Assembly: GCA_023458615.1 (NCBI GenBank)
Contig: JAEWYV010000216.1
Coordinates: 1 to 11,305 of the forward strand
From: Bacillota bacterium
GTDB taxonomy: Bacteria; Bacillota; Clostridia; Christensenellales; CAG-138
Direction of reading: 5' to 3'
Length of the DNA: 11,305 nt
Shown: positions 1 to 6,204 of the stretch, piece by piece
Numbering within the stretch: the stretch's first letter is position 1
Layout of the letters: each line of letters opens with the position of its first letter
Made by a program: the position numbers and the translations under genes
The notes under the pieces: generated by a model
Databases searched by the model: none
Seen by the model: only the letters and a program-made list of their open reading frames with translations
Told to the model about the DNA's origin: nothing

Positions 1-101
1 ACGGTCGCAGAATATACGCCATAGAGCGTAGTCAGCCCGCCGTTGATGGTAATCATAACGGCAACCAATATGCCGATGACCAGGGATGCCAGATAATACA
101 T
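1..101 (-). CDS. YdcZ-type DMT family transporter, N-terminal fragment
   Basis: Only the first 33 codons lie in the window; the gene runs off the left edge. The peptide starts MYYLASLVIG and continues as one hydrophobic helix into ITINGGLTTLYG. A short membrane start followed by an N-G-x-L motif is typical of the DMT_YdcZ family (PF04657), inner-membrane proteins of about 140-150 residues, or duplicated forms, presumed to export small metabolites. The ATG (complement 99-101) is preceded by a purine-rich CGGAGTGAG. It is divergent from the Crp/Fnr-type regulator at 260, an arrangement that often means the regulator controls the transporter. Family assignment rests on a short fragment and on context; the substrate is unknown. 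Confidence 0.62.
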   Translation of the reverse strand, partial: MYYLASLVIGILVAVMITINGGLTTLYGVYSAT

Positions 102-175
102 TTCTCTCACTCCGAATCTCATTTGTCCAGCGCAATTCTGCGCGTTTTTCGTGCGTTTCTTTTTGGGACACCTTG

Positions 176-204
176 AGTATACGTGGTTTACTTGACAGGA
201 CATA
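176..204 (-). promoter_or_regulatory. Predicted promoter of the DMT transporter gene
   Basis: On the minus strand a good -10 hexamer TATACT lies at 181-176. The hexamer 17 bp upstream (204-199, TATGTC) is a poor -35. A good -10 with a weak -35 is what an activator-dependent promoter looks like. The predicted start site is near 169, leaving a leader of about 67 nt before the ATG at 101. Assigned by eye; no transcript evidence. Confidence 0.45.
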
Positions 205-222
205 TGACATATGTCACACTAT
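192..222 (+). promoter_or_regulatory. Possible promoter of the Crp/Fnr regulator gene
   Basis: A consensus TTGACA lies at 192-197. No good -10 follows at the ideal spacing; CACTAT at 217-222 (spacer 19) is the best nearby candidate. The palindrome at 205-216 fills the spacer, so the regulator could block its own promoter. The weak -10 keeps confidence low. Confidence 0.35.
199..216. promoter_or_regulatory. Palindromic operator, likely Crp/Fnr-family binding site
   Basis: Positions 205-216 read TGACATATGTCA, a perfect 12-bp inverted repeat (TGACA-N2-TGTCA), the same half-site architecture as boxes of the Crp/Fnr superfamily such as the PrfA box TTAACA-N2-TGTTAA. A second, overlapping inverted repeat has arms GACATAT (199-205) and ATATGTC (209-215). 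The centre, 210.5, is 41.5 bp upstream of the transporter's predicted start site (about 169), the class II activator position. It also falls just after the TTGACA of the regulator's own promoter, so binding there could repress the regulator. The palindrome is seen directly; the bound protein is inferred. Confidence 0.55.
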
Positions 223-259
223 TGCCGGTAGATTTCAGATAGGGAGACGGGAAAACAGG

Positions 260-943
260 ATGCAAAAACAAAAACTCCCGCCGCAGTATTATGAAAAGTT
301 GGCGGAGTATAACCTCGGCGAGCTGGATCCTTCCTTTGCCCAGTTGATTCGCTATGAGCGCGGCGAATGGTTCCTGTTGGAGGGGCGCGAGATTGAGTAT
401 CTCTACATCCTGCTCTCAGGCAAGGCGAAGGTATGCATGAGCGACGCAAGCGGACACAGTCTGCTGCTCGCCTATTATCTCTCGGAAGGCATCATGGGCG
501 ACGTCGAGCTGATGATGGGGCAGCACGAGGCAATCTCCTCCGCACAGGCGCTCAGCGCACTTACCTGCATCGGGCTTCCGCTTACGATTTATCGGCAGCA
601 ACTACTCAATCATTTGCCGTTCGTGCTGCGCGTGGCAAATGGACTTTCTAAAAAGCTCCATGCCAGTGTGACAAGCACCACGGGCATTATACTGAGCGTT
701 TTTGAGGCACGCCTGTGCGCCTATATCCTGCAGAGCGCACAGAACGGGTGCTTCTCGGAACGGCTGACCAACGCTGCCGAGCAGCTCGGGGTGAGCTATC
801 GACACCTGCTGCGTACGCTCAAGTCGCTCTGTGAAGCAGGTCTTTTAGAGAAACGGCCGGACGGTTACTGGATCTTGGACGAACAGGCACTGCGCGAAAA
901 AGCCGCTGATAAAAGCGGCTTTCGAATGCGATCGATCGTTTAA
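260..943 (+). CDS. Crp/Fnr-family transcriptional regulator (YeiL-like)
   Basis: A 227-residue DNA-binding regulator. Residues about 25-125 form a cyclic-nucleotide-binding-type beta-roll: YERGEWFLLEG, then the LYILLSGKAKV strand pair, then LSEGIMGDVELM in the position of the phosphate-binding cassette. That cassette lacks the R-S/T pair of cAMP binders, so cAMP is unlikely to be the ligand. A long dimerisation helix follows (about 125-160). A winged helix-turn-helix lies at about 165-215, with LTNAAEQLGVSYRHLLRTLKSL as helix-turn-helix and a wing ending GYWIL. The general pattern resembles E. coli YeiL. Cysteines at 59, 103, 153, 164 and 191 could in principle sense redox or hold a cofactor, but no Fnr-type N-terminal cysteine cluster is present. 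The frame is open from 86, but ATG 260 was chosen because the family domain begins soon after it and AGGGAG lies at 241-246. It is divergent from the transporter at 1-101 and its stop lies 6 bp from that of the convergent gene. Confidence 0.85.
   Translation: MQKQKLPPQYYEKLAEYNLGELDPSFAQLIRYERGEWFLLEGREIEYLYILLSGKAKVCMSDASGHSLLLAYYLSEGIMGDVELMMGQHEAISSAQALSALTCIGLPLTIYRQQLLNHLPFVLRVANGLSKKLHASVTSTTGIILSVFEARLCAYILQSAQNGCFSERLTNAAEQLGVSYRHLLRTLKSLCEAGLLEKRPDGYWILDEQALREKAADKSGFRMRSIV
897..922 (-). terminator. Intrinsic terminator for the minus-strand glycosyltransferase gene, inside the regulator's 3' coding end
   Basis: Inverted arms AAAGCCGCT (899-907) and AGCGGCTTT (914-922) enclose a 6-nt loop. 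Read on the minus strand, the stem ends in a run of five T (901-897), giving a standard terminator 27 nt after the stop codon at 950. On the plus strand the same hairpin is followed by CGAATGCG, not a T tract, so it should terminate mainly the minus-strand transcript. It lies inside the last codons of the regulator gene. Confidence 0.65.
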
Positions 944-949
944 TTTTCT

Positions 950-3352
950 TTATTCTTTTGGCTTAATTGCGCGGGTGGCAACAAACGTTGGCACATGGAA
1001 CTCGTGCAACCTACCCTCACCATTGTAATCCTCAAACAGGTGTGTCAGCACAAACCCGGCCTTGAGCTGTCCGCCCACCTGTTCCTCCATCGTATGGGAA
1101 AACTGCACGCCGTCGTCGTTGTTGATGAGCTCCTCATAAAGCGCAGGATCGCTCAGCGGGTCAAACGGCAGTTTATGGGTCAGCACCTTTTCGTCGTTAT
1201 CCAGTATGTAGTTGATGCCATTGTCCAACCCCGCCAGCAGAACTCCGCCGGGCTTGAGGATTCGGAAGCACTCGCGCCAGAGCGGCTCCACCTCGCGAAT
1301 ATAGCAGTTGGAAACCGGATGTACGATGACATCAAACGAGCAATCGGCAAACGGCAGGGGTTTGGACATATCTGCGCGGACGATGTTGATATCATACCCC
1401 TCGCGCTTTGCAACCATGCGTTCGCTCTCCAGCTGACGTTCAGAATAATCCAGCACCGTGCAGCGCGCACCGGAGGCCGCGAACAACGGCATCTGCTGCC
1501 CGCCGCCACAGGCAAGACCCAGCAGATCGAGCCCCTTTAACGCGGGAAACCACTCCGCCGGAACGGGTTTTGTCGGCGTAAGCACAATGCTCCAGTTGCC
1601 CTTCTGGGCCGCGAGGAATTGTTCATGCGTAATGGGCAATCCCCATTGCCAGCCCTTCTCCACCCAATGGTCAATGGTCTTTGCGTTGACATCCTGATAG
1701 GCCAGTCTGCCGCCAGGCTGTATTGTATTGGGTTGTGTTTGTTCTTTCTGATCCATTGCAGAATGATCCCCCTCGTTCTGTTTTTGGCTTGAAAAACTGA
1801 GTGTTTCCGCGTCCATCGCAGCAAAGATGCCGCCCATATTACCCGTATTCACGCAGGCAACCGCCTGCTTTTTTTTGCCCTGCGAGCCAATGATTGCAAA
1901 AACGCCATATGCTGCGAAGATCATCAGCAGCGGCATGGCAAAGTAGCGATAGCGCGTCTGAATCTCGATGAGCAGATAGACGCCCATGCACCCAAGCAAG
2001 ATCAGCAGGAGCAGATCACCCACGCTCCCGCGGCGCCTAAGCAATGCACCGATCCAGGCAAAGAGGAATACCGCCGCCACATAGAAGAAGTCCAGCAGCA
2101 TATAACCCTGAATCAATTGCGTCAGATCATCCGGCACAGCGGAAATTCCGTAAAACGGCCAGCCAAAGCAGGTGTCCTTTACCATCCAAAGACGGATGAT
2201 CTTGGTGTCAAACAGCCCCAGCAGATCCCCCTGCGTGAGACGTTCTTTTATAATCTTGATGCAAAACGCGTTCTGCTCGCTCTCCGGCTGCCGCCAGACC
2301 ATGCCCCAGTCGGTTGGCGAATAAGCGCCGCTTGTTTCGCGGTTGAGGCCGATGACGATCTTGGTCAGCATGGAGGAGTCCACGCCCGCCGGTTCGGAGA
2401 GCCCCGCCTCCTGCATGGCGGCGTTTGCCCCCGTGCGGACGCCATAGAACACCGCGCAAAACGCAACCAGAACGATCGCCAACCGCAGTAGTTCCTTTTT
2501 GTTTCGCAGCGTGGAGCAAAACAGCACCAGCCAGAGAATGGCGTAGGCAATCTGCGTCGTGACGGTGGATGGATGCATATAAAAGCTCAAAACAAGCATC
2601 AACGCCGAGAGCGCAGAGTACACGCCCGCGCGAACGCGCCGCTCCGATGAGAGCGCGCGAAGCATAAACAGAATCGATGCCAGGGACAGCAGTACGGCAA
2701 GATGCTGGTTGCTTGTCACCTGCGAAAACACGATATTCGCCGGATAGAGTGCAAACAAAAGCCCCACCGCAGGTGCGCTACCCTCGTCAAAGCGGCGTGC
2801 GATGAGATAGACCATCACACTCGAAAGCGAGGTGATCACGCATTGCACCAACTGAAACGAGCGGATATCCGTGCCAAACGCTTTCATGGTCAGTCCGTTG
2901 ATCACCCCAAGGCCGGAGAAACTCGCAATATGATAATCCGTAGAAATTTTGGCGATCTCGGCAAACCGCCCCTGCGTAAAAAAGATGCCCATGTTATAGA
3001 AGTTCGTGAAATCACTCGTGGGCACATAATGAATCCGCGTGTAAAAGTAAACACGAGGTGCAAGCGCAACTAGAAAAATCGCCAACGCCCAGAGTGCGGG
3101 CATCCGGCGCACACGGCAGTTTGCCCAGCGTAACACCAGAACAAACGCCGCAAACAACACCACATATCCGATCATCAGCCAGCCGAATTTCGGCGTGGTC
3201 AAAAATTCCTCGCGCAAAATATAGGTGAAGTATTTGTAGCGAATCAGAATATATCCAACAAACGCCAGAAAAACGGCGGTGATCAATAGAGATATGATGC
3301 GGGAGAAGCCCTTCGCGCCTCCTCGATCAAAAAACAGGCTGTTTGGACGCAT
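950..3352 (-). CDS. GT-C (PMT/GT39-like) glycosyltransferase read through into a class I SAM methyltransferase
   Basis: One uninterrupted 800-codon frame with two unrelated parts. Residues 1-~490 are a polytopic membrane protein with helices at about 18-38, 57-76 and 86-104 and more up to about 490. An acidic residue in the first long outer loop (SDFTNFY, D114) and a late EIQTRYRYFAMP motif fit lipid-phosphate-sugar-dependent GT-C enzymes (PMT/ArnT type), which transfer sugar on the outer membrane face. Residues 533-800 are a cytosolic Rossmann methyltransferase: motif I LGLACGGGQ (611-619), acidic D635 after the second strand, D661, and LKPGG (699-703). Methyltransferases of this type are usually stand-alone proteins of about 260 residues. 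Residues 493-532 look like translated spacer: an A8 run, a hairpin, then a GAGGGGG 11 nt before an internal ATG at 1756. A one-base change in the A8 would split this into two normal genes. The start ATG has AAGGAG 7 nt upstream. Substrates of both parts are unknown. Confidence 0.75.
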   Translation of the reverse strand: MRPNSLFFDRGGAKGFSRIISLLITAVFLAFVGYILIRYKYFTYILREEFLTTPKFGWLMIGYVVLFAAFVLVLRWANCRVRRMPALWALAIFLVALAPRVYFYTRIHYVPTSDFTNFYNMGIFFTQGRFAEIAKISTDYHIASFSGLGVINGLTMKAFGTDIRSFQLVQCVITSLSSVMVYLIARRFDEGSAPAVGLLFALYPANIVFSQVTSNQHLAVLLSLASILFMLRALSSERRVRAGVYSALSALMLVLSFYMHPSTVTTQIAYAILWLVLFCSTLRNKKELLRLAIVLVAFCAVFYGVRTGANAAMQEAGLSEPAGVDSSMLTKIVIGLNRETSGAYSPTDWGMVWRQPESEQNAFCIKIIKERLTQGDLLGLFDTKIIRLWMVKDTCFGWPFYGISAVPDDLTQLIQGYMLLDFFYVAAVFLFAWIGALLRRRGSVGDLLLLILLGCMGVYLLIEIQTRYRYFAMPLLMIFAAYGVFAIIGSQGKKKQAVACVNTGNMGGIFAAMDAETLSFSSQKQNEGDHSAMDQKEQTQPNTIQPGGRLAYQDVNAKTIDHWVEKGWQWGLPITHEQFLAAQKGNWSIVLTPTKPVPAEWFPALKGLDLLGLACGGGQQMPLFAASGARCTVLDYSERQLESERMVAKREGYDINIVRADMSKPLPFADCSFDVIVHPVSNCYIREVEPLWRECFRILKPGGVLLAGLDNGINYILDNDEKVLTHKLPFDPLSDPALYEELINNDDGVQFSHTMEEQVGGQLKAGFVLTHLFEDYNGEGRLHEFHVPTFVATRAIKPKE
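1754..1774 (-). promoter_or_regulatory. Internal ribosome binding site and start codon of the methyltransferase part
   Basis: On the minus strand GAGGGGG (1774-1768) lies 11 nt before an in-frame ATG (1756-1754). The ATG would give a 268-residue protein beginning MDQKEQ, the usual size of a free-standing methyltransferase of this class. The site suggests the methyltransferase can be made on its own, whether or not the upstream frame truly runs into it. Confidence 0.5.
1853..1876 (+). terminator. Terminator-like hairpin with T8, antisense to the fusion ORF
   Basis: Plus-strand arms GCAGGC (1853-1858) and GCCTGC (1863-1868) with loop AACC are followed directly by eight T (1869-1876), a textbook intrinsic terminator shape. 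No plus-strand gene ends here; the nearest is the regulator ending at 943. On the minus strand the same bases are an A8 run immediately before a hairpin, which also matters for the glycosyltransferase/methyltransferase junction. Whether it works as an antisense terminator or is just the structure of a former intergenic spacer is open. Confidence 0.5.
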
Positions 3353-3384
3353 GGATGCACTCCTTTTTGATAGAGTCTCTTGAT

Positions 3385-3413
3385 AGTATAATCAGACGCT
3401 CAAATCCAGTCAA
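3385..3413 (-). promoter_or_regulatory. Promoter of the minus-strand glycosyltransferase gene
   Basis: On the minus strand TTGACT (3413-3408) and TATACT (3390-3385) are separated by exactly 17 bp, close to the sigma-70/sigma-A consensus. The predicted start is near 3378, about 26 nt before the ATG at 3352. This is the strongest promoter match in the window. Confidence 0.7.
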
Positions 3414-3482
3414 ATCAATTCCGCGCAAGCACGAATAAATCCAAAAAAGTTGATCTTTCATCCACGCATGCGTTGGAAACAG

Positions 3483-3491
3483 TGTTATACT
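3483..3491 (+). promoter_or_regulatory. Extended -10 promoter of the plus-strand glycosyltransferase gene
   Basis: TGTTATACT carries a TATACT -10 (3486-3491) with the TG of an extended -10. No good -35 is found 16-18 bp upstream, as is common for extended -10 promoters. The start near 3498 leaves a leader of about 24 nt. It is back to back with the promoter at 3385-3413. Confidence 0.45.
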
Positions 3492-3521
3492 GTACATGAT
3501 AAAATTGTGGGGTGAGTGTTC

Positions 3522-5096
3522 ATGCACGTAGCACACTGGCTGGACTCAAAAAAGTCTATTCGAATTTTATTTTTTTTATTGTTGATAATCGGAATATTGG
3601 TACGCATGATCTATCTTGGTTCCTTGCCGTCCGGCATCGATCAGGACGAGGCCATGGCCGGATATCTAGCCTATACAACATATACCGAAGGGGTGGATAT
3701 CACCGGATACCACAACCCGGTCTACTTTGAGGCTTGGGGCAACGGCATGAACGCGCTGGAAATCTACCTGATGATTCCTCTTTTTCAGTTGTTTGGCATG
3801 TCCGACCTTACTGTCCGTCTTCCGCAAGCAATCATCGCCTGTGCCACGCTGCCTGTATTTTATTTGATCTTAAAACGCATTTTCGACGAAAAGACAGCCA
3901 TGATCGGTCTGTTTCTTCTGGTCATCAATCCGTGGCATATCATGATGAGCCGCTGGGCGCTGGAGTCCAACCTAGCCCCTGCGTTTCTTTTCTTCGGGTT
4001 ATACGCTTTCATCTTAGCGCTGGAGAAACATCCGGCTTATTATTTGCTCTCCGCCTTCTTGTACGGGCTCTCGCTCTATACCTACGCCATTCTTTGGCTG
4101 GTGGTTCCAATCATATTGGTACTGCAAATCCTCTACGCTCTGTTGATGAAGCGCGCACGAATCACCTGGTATACCGCAGGTTTTGTTGTTCTGCTCGGTC
4201 TGATCGCGTTGCCGCTGCTTGTTTTAAATGTCGTCAATCATTACTGGATTCCAGAGATCAAAACCGCATGGTTTTCTATCCCCAAGCTGGGATCCTGGCG
4301 CAGCGCCGAACTGCGATTGGGCAATCTGCTGGGATTTAACACAATTTCCAATCTCTGGAGTATGCTCGTTAAGCAATCTGATACCGGCATCCGCAGTTCC
4401 TTCCCCGCATATGGGCTATACTATATGTTTTCCTTGCCAATCATCTTGCTTGGTGTCGTGGAGACCGTGCAGGACTGGATAAAAAGCGTTCGTGAAAAGC
4501 GATTCGAATTGAAAACCTTTGCGCTGATTCAACTATTAGCGGCACTCATCGTCTGCCTATTAATCAGTGGTATTAATGTGAACCGCGCAAACTGCCTGCA
4601 CCTGCCACTGATTTTGTTCTGCGCGGTTGGGGTTAGCAAACTTACCTCACTATCGTGGAAAGCCATACCACGGACGGTTCTCGCGCTCTATTGCATCAGT
4701 TTTCTGGCGTTTACAGGTTATTACTTTGGTCATGGACAGTACGACCTATCCAGTTACTACCGTCCCGGAACAAAAGAAGCTATCTTCTGGGCACAGGAGA
4801 ACACCGACGAGCCGATTGTTTGCAGAATGCACGCGCGATATTCTAAAGTGCTATATTACAATCGTATGTCGCTGGAGGACTACCATAACACGGTTATTTA
4901 CGAAAGCCCTTATTATCCCGATCCTACCGCATTCGGGCAATTTGTCTTTGAGTTTGTGCATACCGAAGAAATCAGCGCCCCTGTCTACATTACCGAAGAC
5001 GATGAAGCCCAACGCTATGAAGACGCGGGCTATATCATTGAACCCTTTGACCGGATGGTGGTTGCCTACCTGCCGGGACATGTGGACACCGACTAA
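3522..5096 (+). CDS. GT-C family (ArnT/PMT-like, GT39) membrane glycosyltransferase
   Basis: A 524-residue membrane enzyme expected to transfer a sugar from a polyprenyl-phosphate donor to a surface acceptor on the outer membrane face. After a short basic start and helix 1 (about 12-33) comes PSGIDQDEAMAGYLAY, with acidic D42/E43 in the first outer loop where PMT/ArnT enzymes place their catalytic acid. RWALESNLAP (144-153) is another recurrent motif of the family. Around ten membrane segments run to about residue 404, followed by a soluble tail of about 120 residues (404-524), as in ArnT-like proteins. A GTG at 3516 is in frame, but ATG 3522 was chosen because GGGGTGAG sits a few bases upstream of it. 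It is divergent from the other GT-C gene. Hand counts of two sampled 60-base lines give about 43% GC here against about 77% in one glmM line, so composition may differ. Acceptor and sugar cannot be told. Confidence 0.8.
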   Translation: MHVAHWLDSKKSIRILFFLLLIIGILVRMIYLGSLPSGIDQDEAMAGYLAYTTYTEGVDITGYHNPVYFEAWGNGMNALEIYLMIPLFQLFGMSDLTVRLPQAIIACATLPVFYLILKRIFDEKTAMIGLFLLVINPWHIMMSRWALESNLAPAFLFFGLYAFILALEKHPAYYLLSAFLYGLSLYTYAILWLVVPIILVLQILYALLMKRARITWYTAGFVVLLGLIALPLLVLNVVNHYWIPEIKTAWFSIPKLGSWRSAELRLGNLLGFNTISNLWSMLVKQSDTGIRSSFPAYGLYYMFSLPIILLGVVETVQDWIKSVREKRFELKTFALIQLLAALIVCLLISGINVNRANCLHLPLILFCAVGVSKLTSLSWKAIPRTVLALYCISFLAFTGYYFGHGQYDLSSYYRPGTKEAIFWAQENTDEPIVCRMHARYSKVLYYNRMSLEDYHNTVIYESPYYPDPTAFGQFVFEFVHTEEISAPVYITEDDEAQRYEDAGYIIEPFDRMVVAYLPGHVDTD

Positions 5097-5141
5097 ATAA
5101 CCGCACTGTGCCCAAGTCACCATGCACCCTTGCCGCGTTCG

Positions 5142-5170
5142 TTGCTTTTTTACTTCCGCTTCGTTATACT
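5142..5170 (+). promoter_or_regulatory. Predicted promoter of trxB
   Basis: TTGCTT (5142-5147) and TATACT (5165-5170) are 17 bp apart. The -10 is good and the -35 matches only its TTG. The predicted start is near 5177, giving a leader of about 35 nt. The 115-bp gap after the glycosyltransferase gene shows no clear terminator, so read-through is possible. Confidence 0.5.
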
Positions 5171-5211
5171 AATAAGTACTTTTTAAGCGTTTCGCGGAGG
5201 TTATCTTTAGT

Positions 5212-6126
5212 ATGCATTCTGATATTGCAATCATCGGCGGCGGCCCCGCCGGTTTAACGGCCGGTCTTTATGCCGCGCGCGGCGGCGCGAGTGTCACCCT
5301 CTATGAGGAGCTCTTCCCCGGCGGGCAGATTGCAAAAACGCCGTTGGTTGAAAATTATCCGGGATTTCCAGATGGTGTGGTCGGCTATGAGGTCGGCTCG
5401 CTTCTGCAAAAGCAGGCGGAAAAATTCGGACTCAAGGTAGAGTATGCCGGAGCAACCGGCCTTGTGCTCTGCGAAAACGAAAAACGCATTCTGTTGCCCG
5501 ATCGCGAGGACACGGCAAAGGCCGTAATCCTCTGCATGGGCGCGCACGCGCGTCCCCTCGGCATCCCGCGGGAGGACGAGCTCACCGGCGCAGGCATCAG
5601 CTACTGCGCAACCTGTGACGGCGCGTTCTTTAAGGAGCAAGCGGTCGCGGTGGTCGGCGGCGGCGACACGGCGGTTTCGGACGCGCTATATCTCTCCCGC
5701 TTTTGCTCGAGCGTAACCATTGTGCACCGCCGTGATGAATTCCGCGCGGCTGCCGTGCTGGTAGAAAAAGCCAAGACAGTGCCAAACATCCACTTTGCGC
5801 TCTCCTCTGTTCCCGCCGCACTGATCGGCGAAAAGAAGGTAGAGGGTCTCGAAATTCGGAGTCTCAAGACGAATGAAACAACCGTTCTGTCCGTCACCGG
5901 TGTGTTTGTCGCGGTTGGCATCACGCCGCAGACGGAGCTTGTGAAAAACATTGTCATCCTCAACGAAGGCGGTAGCATCGTCACCGACGCGCTCATGAAA
6001 ACCAACATCCCCGGCGTTTATGCCGCGGGCGATATCCGCAACACGCCGCTTCGCCAGGTGGTCACCGCCTGCGCAGATGGCGCGGTTGCCGCCACCAGCG
6101 CGCTGGAGTTCATCTCCTGCCATTGA
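5212..6126 (+). CDS. trxB: Thioredoxin reductase (NADPH-type)
   Basis: A 304-residue cytosolic flavoenzyme that passes electrons from NADPH through FAD and a redox disulphide to thioredoxin. Visible motifs: the FAD-binding IIGGGPAGLTAGLYAAR (7-23), PGGQI and ENYPGFP (47-53), the redox-active CATCDG with C132 and C135, a second dinucleotide fold VVGGGDTAV (about 147-155), HRRDEFR (about 172-178) whose arginines favour NADPH, and the second FAD motif YAAGDIR near 270-276. Length is normal for low-molecular-weight bacterial TrxB. GGAGG lies 11 nt before the ATG, a slightly long gap. No thioredoxin gene is adjacent. It reads in the same direction as glmM, 78 bp downstream. A ferredoxin-dependent or non-thioredoxin relative is less likely given the HRR motif. 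Confidence 0.93.
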   Translation: MHSDIAIIGGGPAGLTAGLYAARGGASVTLYEELFPGGQIAKTPLVENYPGFPDGVVGYEVGSLLQKQAEKFGLKVEYAGATGLVLCENEKRILLPDREDTAKAVILCMGAHARPLGIPREDELTGAGISYCATCDGAFFKEQAVAVVGGGDTAVSDALYLSRFCSSVTIVHRRDEFRAAAVLVEKAKTVPNIHFALSSVPAALIGEKKVEGLEIRSLKTNETTVLSVTGVFVAVGITPQTELVKNIVILNEGGSIVTDALMKTNIPGVYAAGDIRNTPLRQVVTACADGAVAATSALEFISCH

Positions 6127-6151
6127 GGCTGGTGAGCGCCGCCTAACTCTG

Positions 6152-6168
6152 CCGCAAACGCGTTGCGG
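6152..6168 (+). other. Short hairpin between trxB and glmM
   Basis: Arms CCGCAA (6152-6157) and TTGCGG (6163-6168) with a 5-nt loop. It is followed by AAAAATC rather than a T tract, so it is not a normal terminator in either direction. It may be a partial attenuator, an mRNA-processing or stability element, or chance. Confidence 0.35.
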
Positions 6169-6204
6169 AAAAATCTTGAACAACGATAGGAGAATCATAT
6201 CCCT

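Noticed and set aside
86..259. Upstream extension of the Crp/Fnr regulator by 58 codons
   Set aside because: The extension runs through the divergent promoters and palindrome and over the transporter's start; it adds no known domain.
995..1540. A 181-codon plus-strand open frame opposite the methyltransferase
   Set aside because: The methyltransferase on the other strand has all its motifs; this frame shows no family features. A non-coding antisense RNA remains possible and is listed separately.
6152..6168. trxB-glmM hairpin as an intrinsic terminator or riboswitch
   Set aside because: The stem is only 6 bp with no T tract on either strand, and the 78-bp gap is too short for a glmS-type ribozyme or a known riboswitch.
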